Notes: generated from the letters alone by a model not told the origin. Numbered from the stretch's first letter, positions 1-9,874 are shown. The stretch is DNA of 22,163 nucleotides from Reticulitermes lucifugus (GCA_026260175.1 JAKCWW010005269.1:3094-25256); one strand, 5' to 3'. Numbers and translations are program-made.

Positions 1-55
1 CTTGACTAGCTGAGGACCTGTTAGCTTCTCAAGAAGGACTCTGCTCCATGGAGTT
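1..55 (+). repeat. Dispersed repeat fragment, same as 11860-11914
   Basis: The first ~55 bases match 11860-11914 closely: both start cttgactagctgagga, both contain ctcaagaagga, and both end near ctgctNcatgg. At the second locus this stretch lies directly downstream of a short LINE-like ORF, so this copy is probably the 3' untranslated part of another copy whose body lies left of the window. The true left end cannot be seen. Confidence 0.75.
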
Positions 56-1819
56 ATGGAGTTCTTCTCCAGCTTGTTTGTATGTCTTGTTATAGTTTTG
101 AAAATCAAGAGGCTTGACAAGCGCTTTGTTAGTCTGCGAAAAATTACTGACTTTGGAACTCTGTAACATTTTCGAACTCCTTTGTGTATCGTGTTATGTT
201 TTCGAATGCCAAAAACAGCCTTTATATGCTGATTATTCGTGAAACGATAATGAAACGAGGGTGCAAAAAGTCACCAGAGAACATATTTGGGACTGCGTAA
301 TTATCGTAGACTGAGTTCTCATGGATCTAACCACACGATTTAACAAGTGTCCGATAATGACGACGACAATTTTAGGTTTTTAACGATCTCAAGAAAATGA
401 AAGAAATGAGAAAAGAAGACGTGAAAGCCCAGTGTCTGAAACTGCATATTGCTTTTTGTCTGATGGAGATTCTCACGATATTAGCGGTGTGGACCGTTTC
501 TCCAAACTTGGGGTTTTAGGGGAAATCACATCTGAAGACTCTTGCAGAGCACTGAAGTCCTTCAATTTCTAAAATCCTTACAGGGCTTCTTTCTAAACTC
601 AGAAATATAGGATAATGTTAACAGTCCCAGTTTGGTGGCTACTGGAGAGCAAATTTTTGAAAATTGAAGATGATTAAATATTTGAGGATAACCGTGATTC
701 AAGGGAGGCTGGATAGACTGCATCTTTAGGCGAGTGAGAAAGAATCTTGTACCCATTCCAATTACCTAATCGCAGAAGTTGCAGCGCGGAAGTCGAGGAG
801 ATAGGATTTCGTATAGGCAGCACGATCGTGATGGGTGAGTCTTACTTAAAAACACATTTAAATGCTTTATCGTAATCCCAAAAAACATTACACATGTATT
901 ATTTAATACATATGCAAAATGGTGTCATCATTAATTTTAAATTAATATTAATATTAAATGTAATTCTTTACTTAAGGAGGGGGGATCGCAGAGATTGCTT
1001 TGCCCTGTGACCCGCACTCTTCTCTCTCAGGACGGCTCGAATGTGAAGACCCTGATAATGATGATGCTATGGATGTCGAAACACGTATGGCTCTCCATAG
1101 TTTCTGCTGATAAAGTGTTAAAGGCCGGTCGTAATTGTAGAATAAATAATTCATGGGTGGCGCTTTATGAGAGGACCTGAAATCATGAAGACTTGTGAGA
1201 GCTCACCTTTGCTTGTGCTATTTCCGGCCGGCCACACAGACTGCCCATCCCCGATCTGCAGTGACGTCATTTGACGCTGTGTAATGGGATCGTGAGGGAT
1301 GTCTCTCCACTCTTTTAGGCAGATGTTACATTAATCTCACATGCGCTGGCCGGATATGTTAAGCCAGACAGAAGTGCAAAGCGTGCTTTTGAATTTTAAT
1401 TCCAAAAAGTGTACTGGAATTTTATAATACAGTAATGGCTAAATACATCCACAGATCTGAATTGGGGGTTATTTTTCGAAGTACTTTAATACAAAATGAA
1501 ATAAGTAAGGAAAGTTCGCCTGCTCTTAATTGTATTGCACATATTCATGTGTGCGTGTGCTTTAGGTGACGGTTTGGTTTTCGCCGTTTATTTTAAATGC
1601 GGCCATTACCCCAAGTTACACATCGATGTTAGGATGTTTCGTGGATGATGAATTGGAAATAACTTGGAAGGAAGCGGCCATAACCTGGAGGAATGAGGAA
1701 AACTACAAAGAAAGTGGTCAGAGTAGCCTTCCAAATACAAGTATTCATCATTACCGCGGTACCAACCTGCGAAATTATTGACCACATCGGGGTACGATAT
1801 TAGGATGCACTTTCTAAAT
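56..1819. other. Unassigned non-coding stretch
   Basis: No recognisable coding sequence, RNA gene or repeat boundary. Short ORFs of 60-75 codons on both strands overlap each other and have no family resemblance, as expected by chance. An AT-only patch at about 930-960 is made of short attaat/attaaa repeats. Confidence 0.5.
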
Positions 1820-1831
1820 AGGCTGTAATTC
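1820..1831 (+). repeat. Target-site duplication of FB1, left copy
   Basis: The 12-mer aggctgtaattc occurs here and again, identically, at 2167-2178, immediately flanking fold-back element FB1. Its length matches the 12-13 bp duplications of the other three fold-backs in the window. Confidence 0.75.
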
Positions 1832-1884
1832 AATTAGCAGTATTATAACCAACAAATGCACTTTTTGTATTTCTGTTACACTTT

Positions 1885-1929
1885 TACCCTACATATGTTT
1901 CGGCTGTAGTCCAGCCATCCTCAGGGGTA
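1885..1929 (-). ncRNA. Hammerhead-ribozyme-like motif in FB1 left arm
   Basis: Read on the minus strand: stem I TACCC, then core CTGAGGA (1924-1918), one extra T, stem II GGCTG-GACTA-CAGCC (five perfect pairs), GAAA (1901-1898), stem III as the palindrome ACATATGT, an A at the expected cleavage position (1890), then GGGTA closing stem I with five perfect pairs. This is the order of a type I hammerhead with a very short stem III. The extra T between the core and stem II departs from the textbook core. Self-cleavage is inferred, not shown. Confidence 0.65.
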
Positions 1930-2033
1930 CACTAGTATGTTCACTTCACTGGCACTGGTTCATTTGGTAATTATCACAATGTTTTTGCCAAATTACCAAA
2001 TGAACCAGTGCCAATGAAGTGAACCTATTAGTG

Positions 2034-2077
2034 TACCCTGATGATGGCTGGACCACAACCGAAACATGTGTAGGGTA
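2034..2077 (+). ncRNA. Hammerhead-like motif in FB1 right arm, slightly decayed
   Basis: Core CTGATGA at 2038-2044, extra T, stem II GGCTG/CAACC with one C-A mismatch, GAAA at 2061-2064, stem III acatgtgt, then A and GGGTA. Stem I (TACC against GGGTA) pairs imperfectly. It is the mirror partner of the better-preserved motif on the minus strand of the left arm. Confidence 0.5.
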
Positions 2078-2166
2078 AAAGTGCAATAGAAATACAAAAA
2101 GGGCATTTGTTGGTTATAATACTGCTAACTGAATCAAAATGCACGGTGAAAATAGCGTGAAAAAAA

Positions 2167-2178
2167 AGGCTGTAATTC
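2167..2178 (+). repeat. Target-site duplication of FB1, right copy
   Basis: Second copy of aggctgtaattc, directly after the A-rich end of the FB1 tail. Confidence 0.75.
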
Positions 2179-2751
2179 GTTACGTGGCTCGTAACCAGAG
2201 AAAGACACTGCGAGGTCTGGGTGACATAATTGTTTATTAATATTTGGTGCAACAACGTAGTGAATTTTTATTGCTAATGCTCTTTTTCGTAATCAGTGAT
2301 ATTATTTTAATAAAGAAGATTAATGTCATGGTTACTGTAAACGTTACTGTGATTAATTGCGCTTTCTAACAATATCACTGAAACTTGTACTGGGACTTTC
2401 AAGACACAATAATACTTTCCCAAATAAATGAAATTAGACAACATTATCTAATGTTGGGGAATTCACACGTAAGGGCTACTGCAAGGAAACTGCTAACATG
2501 ATCTCATCAACATGTCAGTGAGCACTGAAAGTACAATGATCGAGAAGCATCTAACATAGTTCTACGTACGAGTATATGCGCACAAAGCGAGTGCTACTAA
2601 AGTGGGTCGCCGGCTTCGCCACGATTTCATTCTAGGGACAATCATCATTCAGTACTTAGTTCATAGTTATGCATGTGATCGATAATTTTAATTCAGATTG
2701 CGGTGTTTTTGTGTTATGACAACCTGACGGCTTCTACACTTCGACAGCATA
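2179..2751. other. Unassigned non-coding stretch
   Basis: AT-rich sequence with scattered stops in all frames. No repeat, RNA gene or coding similarity recognised. Confidence 0.5.
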
Positions 2752-2788
2752 CTTAGGAAGATGGCAGGTTTCTGTCGAAACGCGTAAT
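2752..2788 (+). ncRNA. Solitary hammerhead-like motif, core decayed
   Basis: A 5-bp stem (2763-2767 with 2772-2776, loop GTTT, one G-T pair) is preceded by GGAAGAT and followed by GAAACGCG. This is the same order as the stem II plus GAAA block in the fold-back elements, including the T before the stem, but CTGA is not intact here (cttaggaaga). It is probably a remnant of a related element. Catalysis is unlikely. Confidence 0.3.
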
Positions 2789-2980
2789 CTGGTTGGCGGT
2801 GTCTATTGTTTCGATAGTTTAATAGTTTTGTAAGACCTATCTTCTTCAAAAGATAAGAATAAATTATGTAATTTATAATTTGAAATTCTCACTGTCTTTG
2901 TCTTATATATATTTAATAACAAAGAGAATAAAAATATTATATTCCTAATGTTACTCTTCAGCTACCATCGACCGTGTATA

Positions 2981-3030
2981 GTTTTACAATTTTATTGTAA
3001 AAAGATATTGTAAAACTGTGGGATCCCACA
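2981..3030. repeat. Adjacent hairpin and 14-bp palindrome
   Basis: gttttacaat (2981-2990) is the exact inverse of attgtaaaac (3007-3016), giving a 10-bp stem. It is followed at once by the perfect 14-bp palindrome tgtgggatcccaca (3017-3030). No function is assigned; in this context it is probably the debris of a small element. Confidence 0.5.
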
Positions 3031-4041
3031 TAAAACGTGATGTTTCGTATATTGCATTTTTTACCTGCCTTTTAATGGTCGTATATTTCTTAGCCTGATG
3101 CTAGTCGGTATCTAGACCAAACATGTAGTTCCTGCAGCAATGTAGGATCGGGTGGACATTTAATTAAATAAATATGAAATATGGGGTTGCCTCTCATTCT
3201 TATAAAGCATCCCTAACCTGCTTATTTCGAACATGAAAGTGGATGCAGTATATCCGTCAGAAACGTGGATATCCGTCTATAAGATTATACGGTGTCACAA
3301 CTCAGAACGAAACAATCTGAATAGTCCCCATAAAGAAAATCTGTCGAGTTACTAATTTGACTGATGTAAAATTTCACCTTTCACAAGTGTATCAAGCAGC
3401 TGACAAAATTAACATTTTAGATCCGTATAATAGTATAGTTGCCTGCCATTGGGCGTATCACCGTTGTAGTAGTTCAGCGTTTTGTCGGTTGTGTCATTTC
3501 AGGCATTTTAGTAAGATAAGCTTAAGGGAAATTGGGGTGCTCGTAACGTTACGTTCTACAGCTGTTCGATTCAGTCACTAGGGGCTACATGAACAATGGA
3601 TCTGTCTTACTGGATATATCTGAACACAGACTCTAATATCCACTTTACGTACATCACAGTAGGGATTAATATCAAACACAGAGATTTCTGTTATTACTAA
3701 GGCGATACGTGACCGATATTTACCAAAAGATTAACACCGTTTAAGCCGCCACGAAACGCATTCTGTGGAGTGCACTAGCCGAGCGATGTTTCTACAGTTA
3801 ACATATATTCTAACGGCTACTCGGATGTTCAAGATCAACATGGGAACTTCCACGCAATGAACAACACACAAATTCCCTACAATTATGCAATTAAAGTACC
3901 AAGACGTTCGTATGGTATAAATATTAATCTGTTGTAAGCTTTCAACTTTAAAAACATGAGTCTTAAATTTTGCAGCTGTGTTCGGCAAGCCGGGACTCCA
4001 ACTTTTGGCTTCATAACGAACCTACAGCTGATGGGGTAAAA
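3031..4041. other. Unassigned non-coding stretch
   Basis: No coding similarity. ORFs of 60-85 codons on either strand overlap each other and look random. Confidence 0.45.
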
Positions 4042-4277
4042 TACAGAGTGTCTCACAGAATGTATACACACTTTCATATACAAAAAATACTCCACATAAT
4101 TGATTGGAGTCGGTACTTGTTGTACGCAGAAAGGTTTCGTGACACATTTTGAATTGAATAATCAAAGTCAACATCCAGGCACTCCTGAAATCGGCGGACT
4201 AGTGAGCCGTAAATATCACCCAGGGTGCTTACTGCGATGGCTGCACACAAACCTTACGTTTTTTGAGACACGCTGTA
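4042..4277. mobile_element. MITE of Tc1/mariner type
   Basis: A 12-bp terminal inverted repeat, cagagtgtctca at 4044-4055 and the inverse of cagcgtgtctca at 4264-4275 (11 of 12 match), is flanked on both sides by TA (4042-4043 and 4276-4277). TA duplication and a CAG-starting end are typical of the IS630/Tc1/mariner superfamily. The 232-bp interior is far too short for a transposase and shows no DDE-domain similarity, so this is a non-autonomous derivative that needs a transposase in trans. Confidence 0.6.
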
Positions 4278-4321
4278 TAAGCAGAGGGCTCTGAATTACT
4301 CTTCATAATGATATCTTCGCC

Positions 4322-4600
4322 GATCCCAGTGGCCGCGCGGTCTAAGGCGTGGGTTTGCAGTCGCTCTCTTGCTGGGATTGTAGGTTCGAATCCCACAGGG
4401 GGCATGGATGTCTGTCTCTTGTGAGTGTTGTGTGTTGTCAGGTAGAGGTCTCTGCGACGGGTTGATCACTCGTCCAGAGGAGTCCTACCGAGTGTGGCGT
4501 GTCTGAGTGTGTACGCGAAGCCTCGACAAGTAGTAGGCCCACTAGGGCTGTCGAGTCACTGGGGGGAAATAAAAAGACAGCTTCATGGACTAGGCAACGA
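4322..4600 (+). mobile_element. tRNA-Leu-derived SINE (family A)
   Basis: The 5' head resembles eukaryotic tRNA-Leu: A box tggccgcgcgg (4330-4340) followed by tctaaggcg, and a perfect B box ggttcgaatcc (4383-4393) continuing as cac. The tRNA body is then fused to a non-tRNA segment starting near 4407 (gatgtctgtctcttgtgagt), which recurs at 22101. An internal RNA polymerase III promoter made of the two boxes would drive it. The 3' end is not certain because the second copy is cut by the window edge; similarity is expected to run to about 4600. A functional tRNA gene is ruled out by the missing 3' acceptor strand and the fused body. Confidence 0.75.
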
Positions 4601-4800
4601 CTATTTCCTGAACCTATTTTTCTTACCTTTATCTTGCACCTTATTTTATTTCTTGTTACTGTTCCTGGATACTTTTAACATGTTCAAGCAACAGGCCGTT
4701 TGTGTTGTACACAATTGGTCTATGTCACTATTCTAACGTGTATATTTCGTTCTATAACAACCCCGATATGATTATCAGTAGCATCGTATTAAGTAACTTC

Positions 4801-4925
4801 ACCAAGTAGGTTATGACGTTTCTGACCATTATGGAGGTGCCCAGTTCGAATCTCAGCCGGGGCTACGTCTGTTCTTTATGAGGTTCATCGTGATATTCCT
4901 CAGTTCCTGTAGACAATAACGGTAG
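4801..4925 (+). mobile_element. Degenerate SINE head (family B)
   Basis: ggaggtgcccagttcgaatctcagccg at about 4834-4860 is nearly the same as the B-box region of the SINE at 6170 (ggaggtgccccgttcgaatatcagccg). The upstream aagtaggttatgacg corresponds to a decayed A box. The CACGACCGCTT body is missing, so this copy is 3' truncated or eroded. Confidence 0.55.
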
Positions 4926-5211
4926 AGTAAATGTCTGAAATTATAATATCACTTCCTTCCACATATTTCCACTTAATTTTTCAATATCTTTTAATCACTA
5001 GATTGTGCATAGTCTGTGTTACTGAGAATGCCATTAACCCTTTAAAGACGAGGCGTAAACTGTTTCATTTAAAGACTCAGTTCGTACCGCGCAGTAAACA
5101 CTTTTCATCTCGGTTACAAAAACAAGTCAATTTATTTTATGTAAGGTAAAAGTCGGTGTTTGTTGTGATATAAATACAATACACATAAATACAGTGTGGT
5201 CAGAATGCAGA

Positions 5212-5252
5212 ATTGTTGATTGTTACAACTGTTGATTGTTACAACTGTTGAT
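5212..5252. repeat. Short tandem repeat, 16-bp unit
   Basis: The unit ctgttgattgttacaa is present about 2.5 times head to tail. No function suggested. Confidence 0.7.
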
Positions 5253-5454
5253 GCATCCAGTAGCCATTAGGCTTTAAAAGGTTAAAGAAATTACAAATAA
5301 GATGAATAGCCTCTATCAAATTTATCAATCAGTCAACCTAAACTGGATTACTCATTGTCTCTCCTTAAATACTAGCACGTGGCTAGTGCTACAGTGCCTT
5401 AACGCACGTGTCGTACGTAGAACGTCACTGAATGCGACATGCCTTTTATTGGTC

Positions 5455-5560
5455 TGTATCACCGAATGGCGTGGTCGGTGTAGTGAGTAGTCTGTGAGCT
5501 GGACGTCCGAGGAACCGCTGTTCGATTCCCGGCAGGGACAAGAGATATAGCTCTTCTCCA
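5455..5560 (+). mobile_element. tRNA-derived SINE (family C)
   Basis: A tRNA-like region ends in a good B box, gttcgattccc (5520-5530), followed by ggcagggac. Upstream, ggtcggtgtagtgagtag is an acceptable A-box region at the right distance. The rest, to about 5560, is not tRNA. The long minus-strand ORF here is only the reverse reading of this SINE. Family limits cannot be fixed from a single copy. Confidence 0.5.
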
Positions 5561-5689
5561 AAGAGACCAGACTGATATATCTTCCATTCAGCCTACTATA
5601 AAAACTCTTCCAGCAAGTCCCGCCCATTTTGTGGTCCTTTATTTGATCACACTAATAATATGTGGTAAAGAGTAGAAGTGTTTTGTACT

Positions 5690-5731
5690 CTGAAGACGGA
5701 AGCAGTATGATCCCCGAAACGTTGGTAACGG
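5690..5731 (+). ncRNA. Solitary hammerhead-like motif
   Basis: CTGAAGA (5690-5696), C, GG...CC around a 12-14 nt loop, then CGAAAC (5715-5720) and CGTT-GGT-AACG, which can form a 4-bp stem III. The order matches the ribozyme-like blocks in the fold-backs, with C instead of T before stem II. No inverted partner arm was found nearby and stem I is not convincing. Confidence 0.35.
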
Positions 5732-5734
5732 CTT

Positions 5735-6065
5735 ACGAAATTACACCACGCCATGATTTGGAAGACCAGACTGTAGACGGATCCTTCTTCGAATTTAAAA
5801 CATATGACATGTATACGAAATTTTTCATCAAAGATATTCACGACTTTCGTTTTATTAGTGTGTCAGGAATAATACGTGCTCTGTGAGATGTGCAAACTTG
5901 TCTTCTTACTAGATACATAAAAGAGTAACAACTGCGTACTAGAAAATGGGAAGTGTTCAAGGCCTAGTGAAGAAGGAAGGGGGAAAAAAGGAAGAATAAA
6001 TATTTCTTGAAGGTAAGAGTTACCAAAACAGGAAGCTGACTGCAGTTTTATGAGCTCTTATCAGT
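5735..6065. other. Unassigned non-coding stretch
   Basis: Nothing recognisable. A purine-rich patch lies at about 5970-6000. Confidence 0.45.
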
Positions 6066-6072
6066 GGCACAC

Positions 6073-6116
6073 CTGATAATCGACCGCCGCACTTCAGCAG
6101 TGTCGAAACACGTTCG
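6073..6116 (+). ncRNA. Weak hammerhead-like remnant
   Basis: CTGATAA (6073-6079) and GTCGAAACACG (6102-6112) bracket a small stem CACT-TCAGC-AGTG. The core differs from CTGANGA at one key position, so if it is related it is dead. Confidence 0.2.
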
Positions 6117-6169
6117 GATTTAAATAAGTTATTAGATCGCAATCCTCTGCCAGATTACACAACGTAACA

Positions 6170-6425
6170 TCGAGCAGGTTAGCGTAGCGGTAAAGATCCG
6201 GTCTTATTTTATCTGGAGGTGCCCCGTTCGAATATCAGCCGAGACATCGACTATTAGAATTTTTGTGTTTCCGCAATCCCCCGAGAAAATTCTGGGATTG
6301 TACGTCGAATAGACCACGACCGCTTCTTTCCACATCCTTTCCAATTCATCATTCACAGTCTCCCTACGATTGATGAGCTCCTGACAGCGTCATAAAATGA
6401 ACCACTTAGACAGTACATAGCGTCA
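6170..6425 (+). mobile_element. tRNA-derived SINE (family B), best copy
   Basis: A box ttagcgtagcgg (6179-6190) and B box gttcgaatatc (6226-6236) are at tRNA spacing. The body then contains caatccc, ttctgggattgtacgtcgaat and the block accacgaccgcttctttcc (about 6310-6329) followed by tcctttccaattcatc. The end near ataaaatgaaccac is shared with the copy at 9375. Polymerase III transcription followed by LINE-driven retroposition is the expected mode. The LINE partner is not identified. Confidence 0.65.
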
Positions 6426-7200
6426 CATTCCAGACGACAACAGTCTCAATATTTACAGCCGTGAGAACTTCCCAATCACATAAATTTGTTTCATCTTTCT
6501 TGTTCCTCTGTTTGGAGTTTTGGCGCCTGTCCTCTAAATCCCGCCCCGCATTCACGAATTCCCCAAGTGCCCTCCATTTCAGGCTCCTTCCATCACTTCA
6601 TAAATTTCTAGCAATCACAGAGATTTTGGGCCCATTTTTCTGAATTGTGTAAACTGTGTTATTCTTTCTGCACTCATACCACTGCACCATTTCACTTTGT
6701 ATCCTCTGCGTCATTGTTTTTCTTGCGTCTATTGCTTCTATAAGTATTTGGTTTGAAAACGCATTTCTTCTTCTAAGTCAACTGGACTCTCCAGATTTCT
6801 ATGCTTTTCCAGAGGCTTAGGGAATAGGACTTAGTGTTGTGCTTCACGTGTCACTTTCATCCCTGTCGTGGTCCCTGTTCATGCCTGAAAATCAGGGCTA
6901 ATGAGCTATGCCTATGAAATCCAGGGTTACTATAGAATTCTGCTTAGGTCTAATCGTATGATAATTCCAGACGTGATTTAGAGGAGTCGCTGTCTTTTCC
7001 ACAAAATTCCACAATCATCAGAAATTACAGGTACCTAATCAATCATAAAATAAGAATTTTGTTTCTGATGATTTTAACTGTGCCCTTACTCTGTGTCCCA
7101 TCACGTTTTTACCTGATCGCACTGCTTATAATGTTTCTACTTTTGTTTCTCCTGCCAGCAACGCCACGTTGCTGCTGCAGTTGACATGGTCCTTCTTCTG
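6426..7200. other. Unassigned stretch with one small hairpin
   Basis: Mostly featureless pyrimidine-rich sequence. A 12-bp perfect inverted repeat, aatcatcagaaa (7013-7024) with tttctgatgatt (7062-7073), is the only structure noted. Confidence 0.45.
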
Positions 7201-7278
7201 GTATCCACCGGTATTATTTGTTACAGAGTCTGATGACACCCACTTATACAGTAATTTGTCTCATCTTTACATACCGTT

Positions 7279-7656
7279 TCATATGGGTGCGAAACTTGGT
7301 CTGTTACCCTGAGAGAACACAGATTGAGGGCATTCGCAGTGCTGGGGAGAATATCTGGATGGCACAGACAGAAGTACCGTACCATGGCGCTGAAAAATAA
7401 TGCACAGTAGGGGTCTATAACTTGGGATTTCCACAAAATACATTAGAGTGACCAAATCAAGAAGAGTCAAGCGAGCGAAATTTTTAGGACGCACTGCGAA
7501 AATAAAACAATTCCAGTGTTTCGTGTTGGTTAAGACGCATATAGTTTCAGCAACTGACTCTGCTTGCGTCATCAGTTGAAAGTAAGAAACTTCCTCTGGT
7601 GGGTCGGTTAGATGGAGCAAATCTCTGTCCTCGGAACACAGATTGATAAGGATCAC
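7279..7656 (-). repeat. ORF-bearing dispersed repeat with ribozyme-like core
   Basis: The minus strand holds a 125-codon ORF, longer than most in the window, that resembles no enzyme family I can name. The segment around 7541-7575 reads on the minus strand CTGATGA, C, GCAA...TTGC, T, GAAAC, a hammerhead-like core with a 4-bp stem II. Because that motif recurs in mobile elements here, I treat the ORF as chance coding inside a repeat rather than a host gene. Low certainty. Confidence 0.3.
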
Positions 7657-7809
7657 TTTAGACTGGGGATCGGCTTACCGCGGCAATATACAGAAGAATG
7701 TGGCTATAGGCCTACACAGGCCTATATGCTGGGAGCGGTATTCGAACCTGCGTTGCCAGGGATTAGGTTATTTGTATTACTTTTGGCTAATTAATATTAT
7801 TTGCATATC

Positions 7810-7990
7810 TTGTTGCAGGGTTTTACCGAAGAGACTGTCATAAGGACAAAGCTGTACGCTTGCATTAAGGAAGTGCCCTGTTCGAAACTCGACTGGGACA
7901 ACGTTGTACTGACTTAGGTCATTAGTGATATGCCATAGACCCTCCAGGCAAACGCAGAGTTAGCACCTCGACTAGGCCACGGTCGGTGGG
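7810..7990 (+). mobile_element. Degenerate SINE (family B)
   Basis: aagtgccctgttcgaaactcgactggga (about 7871-7898) matches the B-box region of family B. Some 100 bases on, gactaggccacggtcggt (7969-7986) matches the start of the conserved body block. The order and spacing fit the 6170 copy. Confidence 0.5.
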
Positions 7991-8764
7991 TCCATTTTAT
8001 TAATTGCCCTATAATTTGATGTTATAAAGTATGTAGTATAAGTGACAGCGCCATTAAGTAAGCCACAAAAAATTACATGTTTTTCGTGGAAAGAATTAGC
8101 GTGAAGTGATAAGCTTTAACAAGGCTGATAGCTAAGAACCAGTGTTTTGAAACCGTCTTTTGTACTAATTAATTTAAAATGTCGACAGCTACTGCTCTTT
8201 CGTTTGCCCGACAGGTTCTGTAATGCATTCTGCTCTTAATCTCGACAGAAATTGACTGTGCTTGCGCCGTGGTTGATAATGCCTTTAGAGGACAGTTGCG
8301 TGCAGTAAAATAAAAACTGCCATTTCAGAGGCGTCGAAGATTTCTCATGACATCTTTTGTCAGGAAGGCAGTTTGTCTGTGGGAACTTTTTTTCGCCTAA
8401 TTCCGTTTTTTACATTCTTGTGGTAAAATCGATAAAAAGATTGAAGAGGAGTGATGGGCCCTATTTAATTTAAAGGACGTGAGGATAAAAGAGGATGTTT
8501 TGCATTTCTAGATGAAACTGATTCTTAGAATGAATTCAGCTAGTGAAGATTTCCTGTTACGCCAAAGCTGTCAGAATATCTCTTTTCATTTTTTTTTGAA
8601 AAGTAATAAATAAAGCAAATAGATTGGTGTAATAATTGTTAAACCTCAACGAACGCAGAGGATGGTTCTATTGAAAATATGAAATTAGAGGTAAATTTGT
8701 CCCTCTGCAGCCCTTGAAGACATGTGGGGGATACAGGTATAGCTTCACACATCCTGAATTTTCT
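7991..8764. other. Unassigned non-coding stretch
   Basis: No repeat boundaries or coding similarity recognised. Confidence 0.45.
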
Positions 8765-8767
8765 TCA

Positions 8768-8965
8768 ACTTCGGTTAGCTTCACGACCTTGCCGCTTTAC
8801 TCCGGGGAAATGACACCATTGCCCATTGAATAGGTGGCTGGGTGGTCCACAGAGCACTTCTGGAAACGCAAAGAAAAGAAATATTCTCTTTCCCCAGCCG
8901 GGAATAGAACCAAGATTACTCGTTTGTCCAGGTTGTAGCCCAGTCACAATTCAAACTGAACCATC
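8768..8965 (-). mobile_element. tRNA-derived SINE (family D), minus strand
   Basis: On the minus strand an A-box-like tggttcagttt (8963-8953) is followed at tRNA spacing by the B box ggttctattcc (8911-8901) and cggctgggg. A non-tRNA body runs to about 8768. Its minus-strand translation, with GSIPGWGKR and PPSHLFNG, recalls peptide strings often predicted from insect repeats. That is memory only. No protein function. Confidence 0.5.
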
Positions 8966-9374
8966 CCGGCTTTTTACAGAAATGGGTTTACAAGATGTGA
9001 GCGGCTTCGAACTGGAGCAGGACAACAGCGAGCCACTTGGTGAAGTACTGTCACGTTTCGTACCAGCAACTATCTGATATAAGATTCGACTCTTTCACGG
9101 CTGTTGAAATGTATATCATGGTCTCTCCTGGGTTATGAAACATGTAATCTTGTAAGTGGTTACCAACATTTTAGAAGAAGCTCCTGCCTACGTTTTGAGC
9201 TGTAGATAGTATCCAAAAACCGGACTACGTGGTGCTGTACCCTGTAAGACCTAATCTGTATGAACATTTTTGATAAGTTGGATAGGTGTCTGCTGCCGAA
9301 TTATGATTCTGTGCCATTCAGCTAACTATAGTGAAGAATTCATTTTCATATCAAGTACGATTTAGAGGAACTGT
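8966..9374. other. Unassigned non-coding stretch
   Basis: Nothing recognisable. Confidence 0.4.
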
Positions 9375-9630
9375 AGCAAGGTGATGTAGGGATAATGCTC
9401 TAGACATCCATCCGGGACGTACTAGCTTCAAGTCCTGGCCGGACACCGGCTACCTGGACTGAGGCTTTTCATGCTTCTATCAATCCCTGCAGGTATATGT
9501 CGGTATAATTCTTCTATTAGGCCACGACCGCTTCCTACCAAATTCTTTCCAATTTATCTTTTACCAATTATTCTATTATCGATGATATAAAGTGTGGAAT
9601 ACTGGAAATTTCATAAGATGAATCACAAAC
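9375..9630 (+). mobile_element. tRNA-derived SINE (family B), second copy
   Basis: The tRNA-like head is eroded (A region aaggtgatgtaggg, B region agcttcaagtcctgg). The body is clear: tcaatccctgcagg, then taggccacgaccgcttccta (9518-9537), tctttccaatttatc, and the end ataagatgaatcac matching ataaaatgaaccac of the 6170 copy. Confidence 0.6.
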
Positions 9631-9861
9631 AAAAATTATTCTGTGACCTCGAAGAAAGGTTTCATTTTTTTATTTTGTCAGTGAAGAGGACTGCAAATTG
9701 CTGACAGTCTCCGTCTGTTTGGCTTAGGTTCCGCTAAACTACGTTTTTATCACGTTTCTCAGATGGAAATCTTAGTAAGAATAATGTTCAAGCAGCGTAA
9801 CACATATCACCCAAGCTTCCAGCAAGACTTAAGTCTTGTTATAAATATCTTTCATTTCAGT

Positions 9862-9874
9862 TAAATAGGGCTAT
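9862..9874 (+). repeat. Target-site duplication of FB2, left copy
   Basis: taaatagggctat occurs here and identically at 10167-10179, flanking FB2 (13 bp). Confidence 0.75.

Larger units (their letters stand above)
1832..2166 (+). mobile_element. Fold-back element FB1 (Penelope-like, non-autonomous)
   Basis: Two arms of ~145 bp (about 1828-1972 and 1991-2134) are near-perfect inverted repeats separated by an 18-nt loop, so the transcript would fold into one long hairpin. To the right of the arms lies a unique ~32-nt tail (2135-2166) containing atgcacggtgaaaa and ending in a run of A. The whole is bracketed by a 12-bp direct repeat. No ORF is present. The last four bases of the left arm overlap the duplication, probably by chance. 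The layout of arms, one-sided tail and 12-bp duplication resembles a Penelope-like element with inverted pseudo-LTRs. An ordinary DNA-transposon MITE is less likely because the duplication is too long and the ends are asymmetric. Confidence 0.75.

Noticed and set aside
1820-2178. FB1 as a classical hAT or Mutator MITE
   Set aside because: Duplications of 12-13 bp, the one-sided tail and non-matching outermost ends do not fit the 8-9 bp duplications and symmetric ends of those families.
4322-4400. A functional tRNA-Leu gene
   Set aside because: A and B boxes are good, but the acceptor stem does not close and the sequence runs on into a repeat body also found at 22101, so it is a SINE head.
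5352-5627. 91-codon minus-strand ORF as a gene
   Set aside because: It is the reverse reading of the tRNA-like SINE at 5455-5560 plus its flank, with no family resemblance.
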